DNA of 64,000 nt from Lepas anatifera (GCA_034440635.1 JAOTON010001676.1:697001-761000), one strand, 5' to 3'. Positions 33,792 through 45,839 are shown, counted from the first letter of the stretch. The notes: generated by a model from the letters alone, not told the origin. A program made the numbers and translations.

Positions 33792-34282
33792 CAGTCGCGG
33801 ATCTAGCCGGTCGGTTTGGAAGGGACAAACCACAGTCGAAAAGCAAAAAAAAAAAACGTCACGCAGTCAAAAGCTGCGCCACCAATATCACTTGCCGGAA
33901 GAATTTTGGGGTATTTCAGACGAAAAGCCAAAAAAGGGCTCGAGATACTTCTTCCTATCCAAGGCTGGCTATACTATGGAGGTCTGGCTATACTATAAAT
34001 GAGAATTATTGATATTTACTCCATGATTCTGATGAAGGGCTGTGCCGGAATATATAATCTTCAGTGTTTTTTACATTTCTGGATTCGAGGGGACAGGCCA
34101 GGGAACATCTTATCAACTTATGTTCTGTTTGAAGTTGAGAGTTGAAACACCAAAATCTTGCTTATAAACTAAAAAGGAGTAGGGGAAAAAGGAGGTCGAT
34201 CACTTTGGCGGCGAAAACATAGTTTTGTCCCGAGCTTTTCCGTTTGGGGAATGCCATTTCTGCCCCCCTGGATCCGCCACTG
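33792..34282. mobile_element. Nested 491-bp hAT-type MITE with perfect 8-bp duplication
   Basis: Ends CAGTCGCGGATCTAG and CTGGATCCGCCACTG; GCCAATTT flanks both sides (33784-33791 and 34283-34290). It lies inside the larger element and so inserted later. Its right half (about 34030-34110) is homologous to 51690-51790. Confidence 0.85.
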
Positions 34283-34629
34283 GCCAATTTACCACCCGAA
34301 AGGCGGCCAGTGTCAATGAAAAACGCGTTTAAAAAAGGATTTGTAAATGCTTATTTTCATGAAGGCTTCCTCTTAGTGAAGACATCTTCACGTTTACCAT
34401 CAAGCATATTTCGGGCCAGCTAACGACTGGTACCGTGGTAGAAAATGCTGAAAGCACCCACTGACGCTAACTGAAGCACGATGAGCAAATAATACAGTTA
34501 TCTTCGGTCATGGCAAAAACTGGGGCGTCGTATCCACCACCTCCACTTATCACAGTTGTCCTGGCTAACGGCTCCATACAGAAATACCCGATTGACGCTA
34601 ACTTGAGCCTCATAGGCCGCAGAACCTCT

Positions 34630-35330
34630 GCGGGCCTGGGCCCCTGAGTTTTTGGTGACTTCCCTGAGTTTATATCGAGTCCCCTCAGCTGATCTAGAAC
34701 CGCTTTAGTTAACTAGGCTCTCACACTGAACTTGAAACCTATATGTCGCCGCTGAAGCCTATTAAGCTTTTCGGGGCCCTTTTATTGATATAGGGCCCCA
34801 TCAACAGGTCTTGGGCCCTCTGAGCTAAAAACTGGAGCTCTGAGCTCTGAGCCCCAAGCTGGATTAGTGTCCCTTAAGCTGGTCATTGTCCCCTGGGTTG
34901 GTATCGTTTTCGTTTAACTGATATAGATCCCTTCAGATTGTTTGGGGCCCGCTGTGCGTATCTGGACACTAGTTCGGCGAGCCACCCAGCTAGTCTGGCC
35001 CTATTAGTTTTATGGACCTTCTAAGCTTCTGCAGGTTCCCCTCAGAGTGTCTGGGCCCCATGAGTTGAAAATTGAACCCCTGGGTTAGTTTTGGGTCCTT
35101 GAGCCTATTTAAAAACCGTTTAGATAGGTAGGCACCCCACGCTGGTCTTGAGAATCCTGTGTTGGCACTGAGGTCAAATGAGCTCGTCGGGCGCCCTTAT
35201 CTAGGTCCCCTTAACTGGCACGGGCCCCTCAGCTGATTTTGGAACCCAAAATCCCTCCTACCGGATTCCACCCACGCCAGATTTCCTGACTCCCTGAGGG
35301 CCCCTGGGGGCTATTGCGGATTTTTCCAGG
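34630..35330. repeat. Irregular ~30-bp GGGCCCC-type units
   Basis: Loosely repeated GGGCCCCTGAG, TTGGGCCC and CCCTCAG motifs with no strict period, like a diverged version of the 25.5-26.3 kb array. Confidence 0.5.
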
Positions 35331-36429
35331 GATCAGCGCTGGGGTCCCTCCCCGAGACAAAGCTTACAACATGTCTTTGTCTATATACTCTAGCATCTGC
35401 CAGAGTTGAGCTAGAATCATTTTTAGGCACACTTCGCTTCCTCTCGTTACGGCGAATCATCAAATAATGCATAATATGACTATACTAGGTCAAAACATAA
35501 AAATGACCTGACCTATGGGTAGGTCAAGGTCACCATCTAGCCTAGCATAGTCAGTATGCATATGAATCAAGTCACAATAGCAATAAAAATGGTATCAAAA
35601 TACGGGTTTTATCAATATTTCCTGCAAAGCAATTGACCCAAGTCTTAGATTCTGCTTAGGAAGCCCCAGATGAACTCTCAGAGGTAATATGCCTAAACTT
35701 GCAACATGAACCGATAAAGAGGCCTAGGATACTATGATTTGGGGAATCCGAAGGTATTCCAATCGGCGTCTGCAGACATAGAGCAATTTTTTCGGCAAAT
35801 TTCCGTTTTACCCCATGCATTTTCAATGGAGAGGTCATGTTTCGTACCTGTCCCTAGGTCATCGATGGGAAAAATCCCGGGATAAATCTATTAGTACTTT
35901 TTGGGCCCATTATATGGTACAAGCTTGAATTCGATAGGTTCACCCTTTTCTTACTTACGCCACCTTAAACATTTTTGGGGTGAGGTCACTTGAACTGCGC
36001 TGGTGACCTGACCTGAGATGACACAACCTTAAATTTTGAGGGAAAGTTGCGGAATTGATCAATGATAAGGTGTGACAAGTACTGTGTCGCTTCGCGCCGA
36101 CGTTTTTTCGTGCCACTGGGAGACCTCGAGGGGGTGTTCAAGCACCCCTCCCCCAACGGGCCGGAACGGGGCGCGAATACTCTAGAACAGGGCTGAGGCC
36201 AAAAGGGAAGGCTCTAAACAATGTCTGCAATTTTTGAGGTCAAGGTCCTTCAAGGTCATTGACCTATTACGGCACAACCCAACAAATTAGGCCTAATTTA
36301 CGCTATAACTAGCGCTGTGCCCAAGCTTACCAATGACCTTTGATCAAGCATTGATCATCAAGGCCAGTGACCTTTAAAATTGACCTGTAACCTTGATCTA
36401 AACACTGAATAACCTTTACTTTGATGTAA
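35331..36429. other. Unique-looking cargo of the 9.6-kb element
   Basis: No gene recognised. There are several AGGTCA/TCAAGGTCA-type half-sites (35516-35536, 36236-36270, 36360-36400), also seen at 12318-12340 and 12540-12580; these are probably remnants of a dispersed repeat. Confidence 0.4.
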
Positions 36430-38500
36430 TAGCATGCGTCATAATAGGTGTCGTAACATTATGCAACGTCATTTAGGGGCTGTCCAGGAGTACCTGTGCT
36501 CATCAGGGACACTTATGCTCTCTGGAGGGGCCTTTGCTTCGATGAGGCACCTGTGCCACCCAGGGGCGCCTTCGCTCCCCAATGGACGCAACCTAGCTAT
36601 CCAGGGGCATCTTTGCTGTTCCGGGGGTGCCTTTGATACCCAGTGCCCAAGGGGAGCTTTTTCTTATCCAGGTTCACCTTGGTATTTAGGAGCGTATTTT
36701 TATTCAAGGTAACCTATACTACCCAGTGGCGCCTACCCTATGCAAGGGGCGCTTAGGCTATCCAGGGGGCAGCAATTTGCTATACATAGGGCGCCCTTAT
36801 GCTCTCCATGGGCACCTCATTCAGATGGTGCCTCTGATATTCAGGGGCGCTTTTCCTATCAGCAGGGTACCTGTGCCATCTTGGGGCTATTCTTATCAAG
36901 GGACGCTGCTGTTATTCAGGAATACCTACACCACTGTCGAGGGTCGCCTTTGCTACCCAGAGGCGCCTTTACTTCTTAGGAAGTTTGGCGCCCGTGCTTT
37001 AAGGAATGCTTTGGCATCGATTGATTGCTCTATTATTGGGCTTAGGTGCGCGTGAACCTTGAGCTCATGTAGCGCCCATATTGTTGCTAAGGAACGCTAA
37101 TGCTATCAAAGGGCGCCTTTACTATCCAGGGCCGCTGTTTTATTCAAGGCAGTCTGCTCTATCCACGGGCATCTGATATTTCGGGGGCGGTGCCTAGGTT
37201 ATTCAGGAGGCGGCTTTTTTCTCCACAGGGGCGCACTATTGCTTTCCAGGGGCGCCGTTACTGCCCAGGGGTGTCTTTCTATCCAGGGGCGCATATGCTG
37301 TCTAGATGTATTTTTCAATCACAGACATGATTGAAATACATGCCCCTACGTTATCCTGGGGTGCTTTTTGTCTCTGGTAAGGCGCTATTTTTCTCTTCCG
37401 GGCACCAGTTTATCCAAGGGCACCTATGCCATCCAGAGAACCTTTGTTATCTAAGGCTGCCTTCGCTGTTAAGGGGCGCCTTTGCAACCCAAAGGGAACA
37501 TTTTACTTTAATGGAGTGCCTATTTCCATCTAAGCGGCGCATATGCTGTCTTGGAGCGCCTTTGCAAACATGGGGCGCACTTTTCTATCCAGGTGCGCCT
37601 TTGCACTTGAGGGGGCGCCTCTGCAATCCAGGAGGAGCCCAAAATAGATGGAGAATAAAAATTCTGAAATAAGGCGCTCGAACACTGAAATAAAGTGCCT
37701 AGTTATCAGAAAGAGGCGCTCATCTGCTTAGCGGGGAGGACTGCTGGTTGGTGAGGGCAGCGTTCTCGGAAGTGGGGCGCACATACTGAAAAAGACACCC
37801 ATCTGCAGCGATGGAGCACTAAGCCTTCAGTTATAGGTTAACGAAATGTGGTTTAAGGCAGTCCATGCTCAAATTGAGCGCTCGAGCCCTGTAACAGAGC
37901 GCGCGATTGTCGGACAGGTGTGCCAAACCATAGACAATAGGGAAGCTGAAGATAGAAAGGAACACCTATGATATCCTGGGGGCGCCTGTACTCTCAGGTG
38001 AGGCGCTTGTTTTCTTTCTCAGGCGCCTAGTTTATCCATGACCGCCTATGCTGTCCAGATCATCTATTTCAAGAAGGGTTAACTTTGCTGTCCAGGGGCG
38101 CCTTTGCTATCCAAGGGCGCATATGATATATGTAGGGCGCTTTATGCAGAGGGCGCCTAGGCTGTCCAGGGGCGCCGTCCTAACCAAAGGCCGCCTTTCA
38201 CTTCCCTGAAGTGCCTATTTCTATGTAAGGGGTGCATATATTATCTAGGAGTGCCCTTGATATACGGAGACGCCTTTTTGTCCAGCGGCGCCTTTGCTCT
38301 TGAGGGACGCTGCTCCAATCCAGGGTAGCTGAAGATGGATAAGGGACATCTATGTTATACAGGGGAGCCTGTACTTTCCAATGGGGCGCTCATTTTCCTT
38401 CTCAAGCACCTAGTTTATTTAGAGAGCGCCTAGGCTATCCAAAGGCGCCTTTACTATCGAAGGGGTGCCTTCCTAGGGGCACCTTTGCTGTCCAAAGCAC
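36430..38500. repeat. Diverged monomeric part of the GGCGCC satellite
   Basis: Short units around GGGGCGCCTTTGCT and TATCCAGGGGCGC recur every ~26-29 bp with many substitutions. A low-repeat interval lies at about 37640-37960. Confidence 0.85.
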
Positions 38501-41500
38501 TTGTGTCCAGGGTTGTCTTTGCTGTCCAGTGGCGCCTCCAAAAGTGCATATGATATCCGTGGGCGCTTTATCCAGTGGGTGCCTGGACTATCAAAGGGCA
38601 CTTTTTCTATCCAAGGGTTGCATTTATTTTCCTGAAATGCCTATTTCTATCTAAGGGGCTCCTATTCTGTCCAGGGCACCTATGTTTCCCAGATTTGCCT
38701 TTGCTGTCCAGGGACGCCTTTGCTATCCAAGGGCACCTTTCTTAACCAAGAGGCGCATTTTGCTTTCCTGGAGCACCTATTTCTATCTAAGGGGCGCATA
38801 TGTTATCTAGGAGCGCCTTTGATACCAGGAGGCGGCTTTTTGTCCAAGGGCGCCTTTGCACTTGGGGGCGCTGCTCCAATCCAGGGCAGCTGAAGGTGGA
38901 TAAGGGACATCTATGTTATACAGAGGGAGCCTGTATTTCCCAGTGGGGCGCTCGTTTTCCTTCTCGGGCTCCTAGTTTATCCAGGGGGCGCCTAGGCTAT
39001 CCAAAGGTGGCTTTTCTATCGAAGGGGTGCCTTCCTAGGGGCGCCTTTGCTACCCAGGGGCGCCTTTGCCGTCCACAGCACTTGTGTTATCCAGGGTTGT
39101 CTTTGCTGTCCAGGGGCGCCTTTGCTATCCAAGGGTGCATATGACATCCGTAGGGCGCTTTTTCCAGTGGGCGCCTAGGCTATCAAAGGGCGCCTTTTTC
39201 TGCTCAAGGTGAGCATTTTATTTTCCTAAAGCGCCTACTTCTATCTAAGGGGCGCTTATGCTGTACGGGGTACATATGTTACCAAGATTTGCCTTTGCTG
39301 CCCAGGGCGCCTTTCCTAGCCAAGGGCACCTATGATATCCGTAGGGCGCTTTTTCCAGTGGGCGCCTAGGCTATCAAAGGGCGCCTTTTTCTGCCCAAGG
39401 TGAGCATTTCACTTTCCTAAGGCGCCTACTTCTATCTAAGGGGCACTTATGCTGTACGGGGTACATATGTTACCAAGATTTGCCTTTGCTGCCCAGGGGC
39501 GCCTTTCCTAGCCAAAGGCGCATATGATATCCGTAGGGCGCTTTTTCCAGTGGGCGCCTAGGCTATCAAAGGGCGCCTTTTTCTGCCCAAGGTGAGCATT
39601 TTATTTTCCTAGGGCGCCTACTTCTATCTAAGGGGCGCTTATGCTGTCCGGGGTACATATGTTACTAAGATTTGCCTTTGCTGCCCAGGGGCGCCTTTCC
39701 TAGCCAAGGGCGCATATGATATCCGTAGGGCGCTTTTTCCAGTTGGCGCCTAGGCTATCAAAGGGCGCCTTTTTCTACCCAAGGTGAGCATTTTATTTTC
39801 CTAAAGCGCCTACTTCTATCTAAGGGACGCTTATGCTGTCCGGGGTACATATGCTACCAAGATTTGCCTTTGCTGCCCAGGGGCGCCTTTCCTAGCCAAG
39901 GGCACATATGATATCCGTAGGGCGCTTCATCCAGGGGGCGCCTAGGCTATCCAAAGGCGGGTTTCTATCGAAGGGGGTGCCTTCCTAGGGGCGCCTTTGC
40001 TACCCAGGGGGCGCCTTTGCTGTCCACAGCACTTGTGTTATCCAGGGTTGTCTTTGCTGTCCAGGGGCGCCTTTGCTAGCCAAAGGCGCATATGATATCC
40101 GTAGGGCGCTTTTTCCAGTGGGCGCCTAGGCTATCAAAGGGCGCCTTTTTCTGCTCAAGGTGAGCATTTTATTTTCCTAAAGCGCCTACTTCTATCTAAG
40201 GGGTGCTTATGCTGTACGGGGTACATATGTTACCAAGATTTGCCTTTGCTGCCCAGGGCGCCTTTCCTAGCCAAGGGCGCATATAATATCCGTAGGGCGC
40301 TTCATCCAGGGGGCGCCTAGGCTATCAAAGGGCGCCTTTTTCTGCCCAAGGTGAGCATTTTATTTTCCTAAGGCGCCTACTTCTATCTAAGGGGCGCTTA
40401 TTTTGTCCGGGGTACATATGTTACCAAGATTTGCCTTTGCTGCCCAGGGGCGCCTTTCCTAGCCAAGGGCGCATATGATATCCGTAGGGCGCTTCATCCA
40501 GGGGGCGCCTAGGCTATCCAAAGGCGGCTTTTCTATCGAAGGGGTGCCTTCCTAGGGGCGCCTTTGCTACCCAGGGGCGCCTTTGCTGTCCACAGCGCTT
40601 GTGTTATCCAGGGTTGTCTTTGCTGTCCAGGGGCGCCTTTGCTATCCAAGGGTGCATACGACATCCGTAAGGCGCTTTTTCCAGTGGGCGCCTAAGCTAT
40701 CAAAGGGCGCCTTTTTCTACCCGAGGCGAGCATTTCATATTCCTAAAGCACCTATTTCTATCTATGGGGCGCTTATGCTGTCCAGGGCACCTAGGTTACC
40801 AAGATTTGCCTTTGCTGCCCAGGGGCGCCTTTCCTAGAACAGGGCGCATATGATATCCGTAGGGCGCTTCATCCAGGGGGCGCCTAGGCTATCCAAAGGC
40901 GGCTTTTCTATCGAAGGTGTGCCGTCCTAGGGGCGCCTTTGCTACCCAGGGGCGCCTTTGCTGTCCACAGCACTTGTGTTATCCAGGGTTGTCTTTGCTG
41001 TCCAGGGGCGCCTTTGCTATCCAAGGGTGCATATGACATACGTAGGGCGCTTTTTCCAGTGGGCGCCTAGGCTATCAAAGGGCGCCTTTTTCTGCCCAAG
41101 GTGAGCATTTTATTTTCCTAAGGCGCCTACTTCTATCTAAGGGGCACTTATGCTGTACGGGGTACATATGTTACCAAGATTTGCCTTTGCTGCCCAGGGG
41201 TGCCTTTCCTAGCCAAGGGCGCATATGATATCCGTAGGGCGCTTCATCCAGGGGGTGCCTAGGCTATCCAAAGGCGGGTTTCTATCGAAGGGGGTGCCTT
41301 CCTAGGGGCGCCTTTGCTACCCAGGGGCGCCTTTGCTGTCCACAGCAGTTGTGTTATCCAGGGTTGTCTTTGCTGTCCAGGGGCGCCTTTGCTAGCCAAA
41401 GGCGCATATGATATCCGTAGGGCGCTTTTTCCAGTGGGCGCCTAGGCTATCAAAGGGCGCCTTTTTCTGGTCAAGGTGAGGATTTTATTTTCCTAAAGCG

Positions 41501-42980
41501 CCTACTTCTATCTAAGGGGTGCTTATGCTGTACGGGGTACATATCTTACCAAGATTTGACTTTGCTGCCCAGGGGCGCCTTTCCTAGCCAAGGGCGCATA
41601 TAATATCCGTAGGGCGCTTTTTCCAGCGGGCGCCTAGGCTATCAAAGGGCGCCTTTTTCTGCCCAAGGTGAGCATTTTATTTTCCTAAGGCGCCTACTTC
41701 TATCTAAGGGGCGCTTATTTTGTCCGGGGTACATATGTTACCAAGATTTGCCTTTGCTGCCCAGGGGCGCCTTTCCTAGCCAAGGGCGCATATGATATCC
41801 GTAGGGCGCTTCATCCAGGGGGCGCCTAGGCTATCCAAAGGCGGCTTTTCTATCGAAGGGGTGCCTTCCTAGGGGCGCCTTTGCTACCCAGGGCGCCTTT
41901 GCTGTCCACAGCACTTGTGTTATCCAGGGTTGTCTTTGCTGTCCAGGGGCGCCTTTGCTATCCAAGGGTGCATACGACATCCGTAAGGCGCTTTTACCAG
42001 TGGGCGCCTAGGCTATCAAAGGGCGCCTTTTTCTACCCAAGGTGAGCATTTCATATTCCTAAAGCACCTATTTCTATCTAAGGGGCGCTTATGCTGTCCA
42101 GGGCACCTAGGTTACCAAGATTTGCCTTTGCTGCCCAGGGGCGCCTTTCCTAGAACAGGGCGCATATGATATCCGTAGGGCGCTTCATCCAGGGGGCGCC
42201 TAGGCTATCTAAAGGCGGCTTTTCTATCGAAGGGGTGCCGTCCTAGGGGCGCCTTTGCTACCCAGGGGCGCCTTTGCTGTCCACAGCACTTGTGTTATCC
42301 AGGGTTGTCTTTGCTGTCCAGGGGCGCCTTTGCTATCCAAGGGTGCATATGACATACGTAGGGCGCTTTTTTCCAGTGGGCGCCTAGGCTATCAAAGGGC
42401 GCCTTTTTCTGCCCAAGGTGAGCATTTTATTTTCCTAAGGCGCCTACTTCTATCTAAGGGGCACTTATGCTGTACGGGGTACATATGTTACCAAGATTTG
42501 CCTTTGCTGCCCAGGGGCGCCTTTCCTAGCCAAGGGCGCATATGATATCCGTAGGGCGCTTCATCCAGGGGGCGCCTAGGCTATCCAAAGGCGGGTTTCT
42601 ATCGAAGGGGTGCCTTCCTAGGGGCGCCTTTGCTACCCAGGGGCGCCTTTGCCGTCCACAGCACTTGTGTTATCCAGGGTTGTCTTTGCTGTCCAGGGGC
42701 GCCTTTGCTATTCAAGGGTGCATATGACATCCGTAGGGCGCTTTTCCACTGGGCGCTTAGGCTATCAAAGGGCGCCTTTTTCTGCCCAAGGTGAGCATTT
42801 CATTTTCCTAAAGCGCCTACTTCTATCTCAGGGGTGCTTATGCTGTCCGGGGTACATATGTTACCAAGATTTGCCTTTGCTGCCCAGGGGCGCCTTTCCT
42901 AGCCTAGGGCGCATATGATATCCGTAGGGCGCTTCATCCAGGGGGCGTCTAGGCTACCTAGGGGCGCTTCATCCAGGGGG
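38500..42980. repeat. Higher-order GGCGCC satellite (191/375/1316-bp nested periods)
   Basis: The marker CTTGTGTTATCCAGGG occurs near 39081, 40030, 40596, 40971, 41346, 41912, 42287 and 42662. From 40030 the spacings are 566, 375, 375, 566, 375, 375, which is a 1316-bp superunit of three subunits. A second marker, CTACTTCTATCTAAGG, at 39235, 39426, 39618 and 39810 gives a 191-192-bp unit (566 = 375 + 191). The base element is a ~27-bp GGGGCGCC module. Open frames such as RGAFAIQG runs are repeat artefacts. Confidence 0.9.
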
Positions 42981-43343
42981 CGCCTAGGCTACTCAGGGGT
43001 GTATTAGTTCCCCATGGCGCAATCTTGCTATCTAGTGGCGCCTTTTCTTTGCCGGGGCGCTTTTGTTAGCTTTCTAAATTTCATCTGCAACATTTTATTG
43101 GGGCGCAAAAGACCAGTAAAGGCGTCTAATGTTTGGGCAGGGGCGCTTTGCCATGGTTTTAAGGAGTAGGTGTTAATTCAAGTGGAATAAGTGGTATCTA
43201 CCACCTTGGCGCACGAGATGGGTACAGGCGCGCCACTCATATCGGGCGCCTTCGGCGCCCGATATGAGCTAAGCTATACTGGGGCGCTTGGGAGCTAAGG
43301 GGGGGGGCCCGGGCCTCCTGGGCCCCCCTTGGATCCGTCACTG

Positions 43344-44525
43344 ATACCACCACGCTACGCTGCACATTCTCTCACTAGCCCTACACCTGTGACCCGTCTG
43401 GAGGTCAGTGGCTGGGCGGCTGGCCGGTAAAACTCAGCCAACGATGCCGTGACCTCGGCGACGGGTGTTAAGTTTGTATAGAAAATGCACGGCATACAAT
43501 TGCTTTTAGAAGACGAACCAAACATTATATAAGTCTGGATTTACTTGTGTCGTTGACCAAAACCCCTAAGCTAGCTTCATGCCAAATTTCATCTTTTCAC
43601 TTCCATTCATTTTAAGGATTTCAAACCATGGTGAGAAGCAAACATGTTCCGAGAAATTTAGCTCCTTGAAATACCCTTTCGGACGAATTACTCGAAAGCC
43701 GTTGGAGATAAGTGGGTAGTATAAAGGATTGAAATGACCGAAATTAATATTTCTATTCAGCTATGTCAATTCTGAGCTTGTGAGTGACATGTGCTCGGAA
43801 CCGAGATGCTACAAATAAAATGTTTTGTACTAAAATTATATTTATACATAAAAACAATAAATTTCAATATCACCATATCCATCTCCAAATATTATCAGGC
43901 GGAAGCAATGATCTTTCATTATCTGAAATGAAAAGCCAAATGGACGCATTCGATCGCGAGATATTAAGATTTGAATGAAATGTGCAAAAATGCAGTCCTC
44001 CGGCAGAATGGTAAAAACTAGGTTAGAATTTTACGTTTTCCACTGGAAACTATGCCTAAGCACAATAAAATTTACCTAGCTGCCTTCAAGTGGCTGTCTT
44101 TAAACTTTCTGAAGCGTGCCTTCTGACATTTCGAGCTCATAAGTCGGCCGTCAAATTTCAGTAGCTTTTTTTGCTTGTATCAGAAATAATGCGTTTTGGC
44201 GTAATAAATATTGTCGGACCAGTTCGAAATTTTTTCTTAGTTGGCCCATGTTGCTTATTCAAAAGGAGTCAAATTTCAAGTTCGTCGCTTAAGAAATAAA
44301 ATGAGAAAAATTCAAAATTGAAAACATTTGTTCCAAAATTTCTCAAAAACTGTTTTGAATTTAGGTTCGGGGGCCTTAGTTTGGGCGTCTGGCGTAAAAG
44401 GGCTATCACCCTACACAATTGCAGAGCCCTGGTATCAACTGTCAGAACCGCCAAGCGACCAGAATAGAGCCTATTGAGAAATCTCAATCCGCTTCGCTCC
44501 ATGGATTTCGTCATGCGGCTCTGAC
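43344..44525 (-). repeat. 1.37-kb tRNA-headed repeat, second part of the split copy
   Basis: Starts with the right target duplication ATACCACC. It then matches 62640-63775 over its length: CACCTGTGACCCGTC, AAGCTAGCTTCATGCCAAAT, CCATGGTGAGAA, TACTCGAAAGCC, GCTCGGAACC, GGGCTATCACCCTACA. Near 44510-44522 a short segment (TCATGCGGCTCT) is the inverse of the core motif at the other end of the unit. Confidence 0.85.
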
Positions 44526-44810
44526 AGATAACAAACATCAGACGGATGACAAACATCGGACGGATGTCGAACATCAGACGGATGGCGAACATCAGGCGGA
44601 CGACAAACATCAGACAGACTAGACGGATGGCGAATATCATACGGATGACAAACATCGGACGGATGGCGAACATCAGACGGATGTCGAACATCAGAGGATG
44701 GCGAACATCAGGCGGACGACAAACATCAGACAGACTAGACGAATGGCGAACATCATACGGATGACAAACGTCAGACGGACGGCGAACATCAGACTAACGA
44801 CGCGTGTCGA
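44526..44810. repeat. 18-bp minisatellite, about 15 copies (right flank)
   Basis: Same GACGGATGACAAACATCA motif as 33228-33479, with a larger duplicated block: GGCGGACGACAAACATCAGA plus CAGACTAGACG occurs twice, 44595 and 44709. Confidence 0.9.
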
Positions 44811-45185
44811 AACAGGTAAGCGAAAACTGACCGTTGCAGCACATTTGACAGGAAGCAGCGAGGAATTTGATTGCATTCAAGAGAGCATGTTTACATCTTC
44901 TTGGGAGCTGTTACTTCTTCTTTTTTCGATAAGGCTGGCGAGGGACCCATATAGCTTCTACAAAAATAATAATAATTTTTTTCTACGGGGAGCTGAATCA
45001 CAAATATTGGCTTAAAAGGGCAAAACCTAGAGGTGGATTAGTAGTGCTGGAAATAATACTGGCGCCAAGCTGGCAGGCGGACGTACCCTAGTTGGCAGCG
45101 CAGTGTTTGCGATTTCTCTCTAAAGTTGGCAGAATCCTGGTAGGTTGGCCCACTCCCTCCAACAGGGAGAGAGAATGACGGCGTG
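44811..45185. other. Unassigned stretch
   Basis: No supported gene or repeat. Confidence 0.35.
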
Positions 45186-45189
45186 CCAC

Positions 45190-45610
45190 TGCAGCAGCTG
45201 GCGCGTCGTTAATGGTGTTTGGTGCGTCGGTTGGTGATGATTTGTGCATCGGTTGGTGCTTTGGTTGGTGGTGTTTGTTGCGTCGGTTGGTGCATCGGTT
45301 GGTAATGAGTTGTGGGCTGGTTGGTGGTGACGTGTGCGTCGTCTGATGGTGCTTGTTGCGTCGGTTGGTGGTAGTTGGTGCGTCGTTTGGTGGTGATTTA
45401 AGCGTCGGTTGATGGTGTTTGTTGCGTCGGTTGGTGCTTTGGTCGATAGTGATTTGTAAATCATTTGGTGGTGATTTGCGCGTCGGCTGATTGTTGCGTT
45501 GGTTGGTAGTGTTGGTGCGTCGGTTGGTTGTGGGTTGGTTAGTGGTGGTTGGTTCTTCGGTTGGTAGTGAGTTGTGTGGTTGGTTGGTGGTGGTTGGTGT
45601 GTCAGCGGTG
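45190..45610. repeat. Irregular GGTTGGTG-rich minisatellite
   Basis: GTCGGTTGGTGGTGATTTG-like units of ~28-40 bp, strongly strand-asymmetric (G/T on plus). The 199-codon minus frame (T/N/H/P/Q-rich) is a by-product. Confidence 0.85.
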
Positions 45611-45839
45611 GTTCGTGTTCAGTAAGCCAACATGTTATTTCCATCTTTGGATGGCCCGAGCCTCGCGAAATAACTCGAAATTCCCTACATAGAAATACAA
45701 AATACCAGTGTTCCTCCAAGTAAGCCCCGGCCAGCTAACAAAATTTGCGACTTGCAAAAGCAATTACGAATTGTATTTCCTTGCCCAACTAGTTTATAAT
45801 AATTTTGGGGCTTAGACATATTTTACGTCGCCAACTCTT

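Larger units (their letters stand above)
33702..43343. mobile_element. 9,642-bp hAT-type non-autonomous element filled with higher-order satellite
   Basis: The left end CAGTGACGGATC and the right end GATCCGTCACTG are 12-bp perfect inverted repeats, followed by G-rich/C-rich subterminal sequence on each side (GGGGGGGGCCC and GGGCCCCCC). ATACCACC flanks both ends exactly, the 8-bp duplication typical of hAT transposases. Removing the insert restores one continuous copy of the 1.37-kb repeat seen at 62.3-64 kb, so the boundaries are independently confirmed. No transposase reading frame was recognised. The cargo is a nested hAT-type element, GGCCCC-type units (34630-35330), ~1 kb of unique sequence and a GGCGCC-rich satellite (36430-42980). 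Confidence 0.85.

Noticed and set aside
36434..42918. Many 60-114-codon frames with RGAFAIQG-like repeats
   Set aside because: Produced by the GGCGCC satellite; frame and length track the repeat units.
45120..45719. 199-codon Thr/Asn/His-rich protein; telomere-like GGTTGG repeat
   Set aside because: The open frame follows the GT-rich repeat. Units are irregular and do not match a known telomeric repeat.
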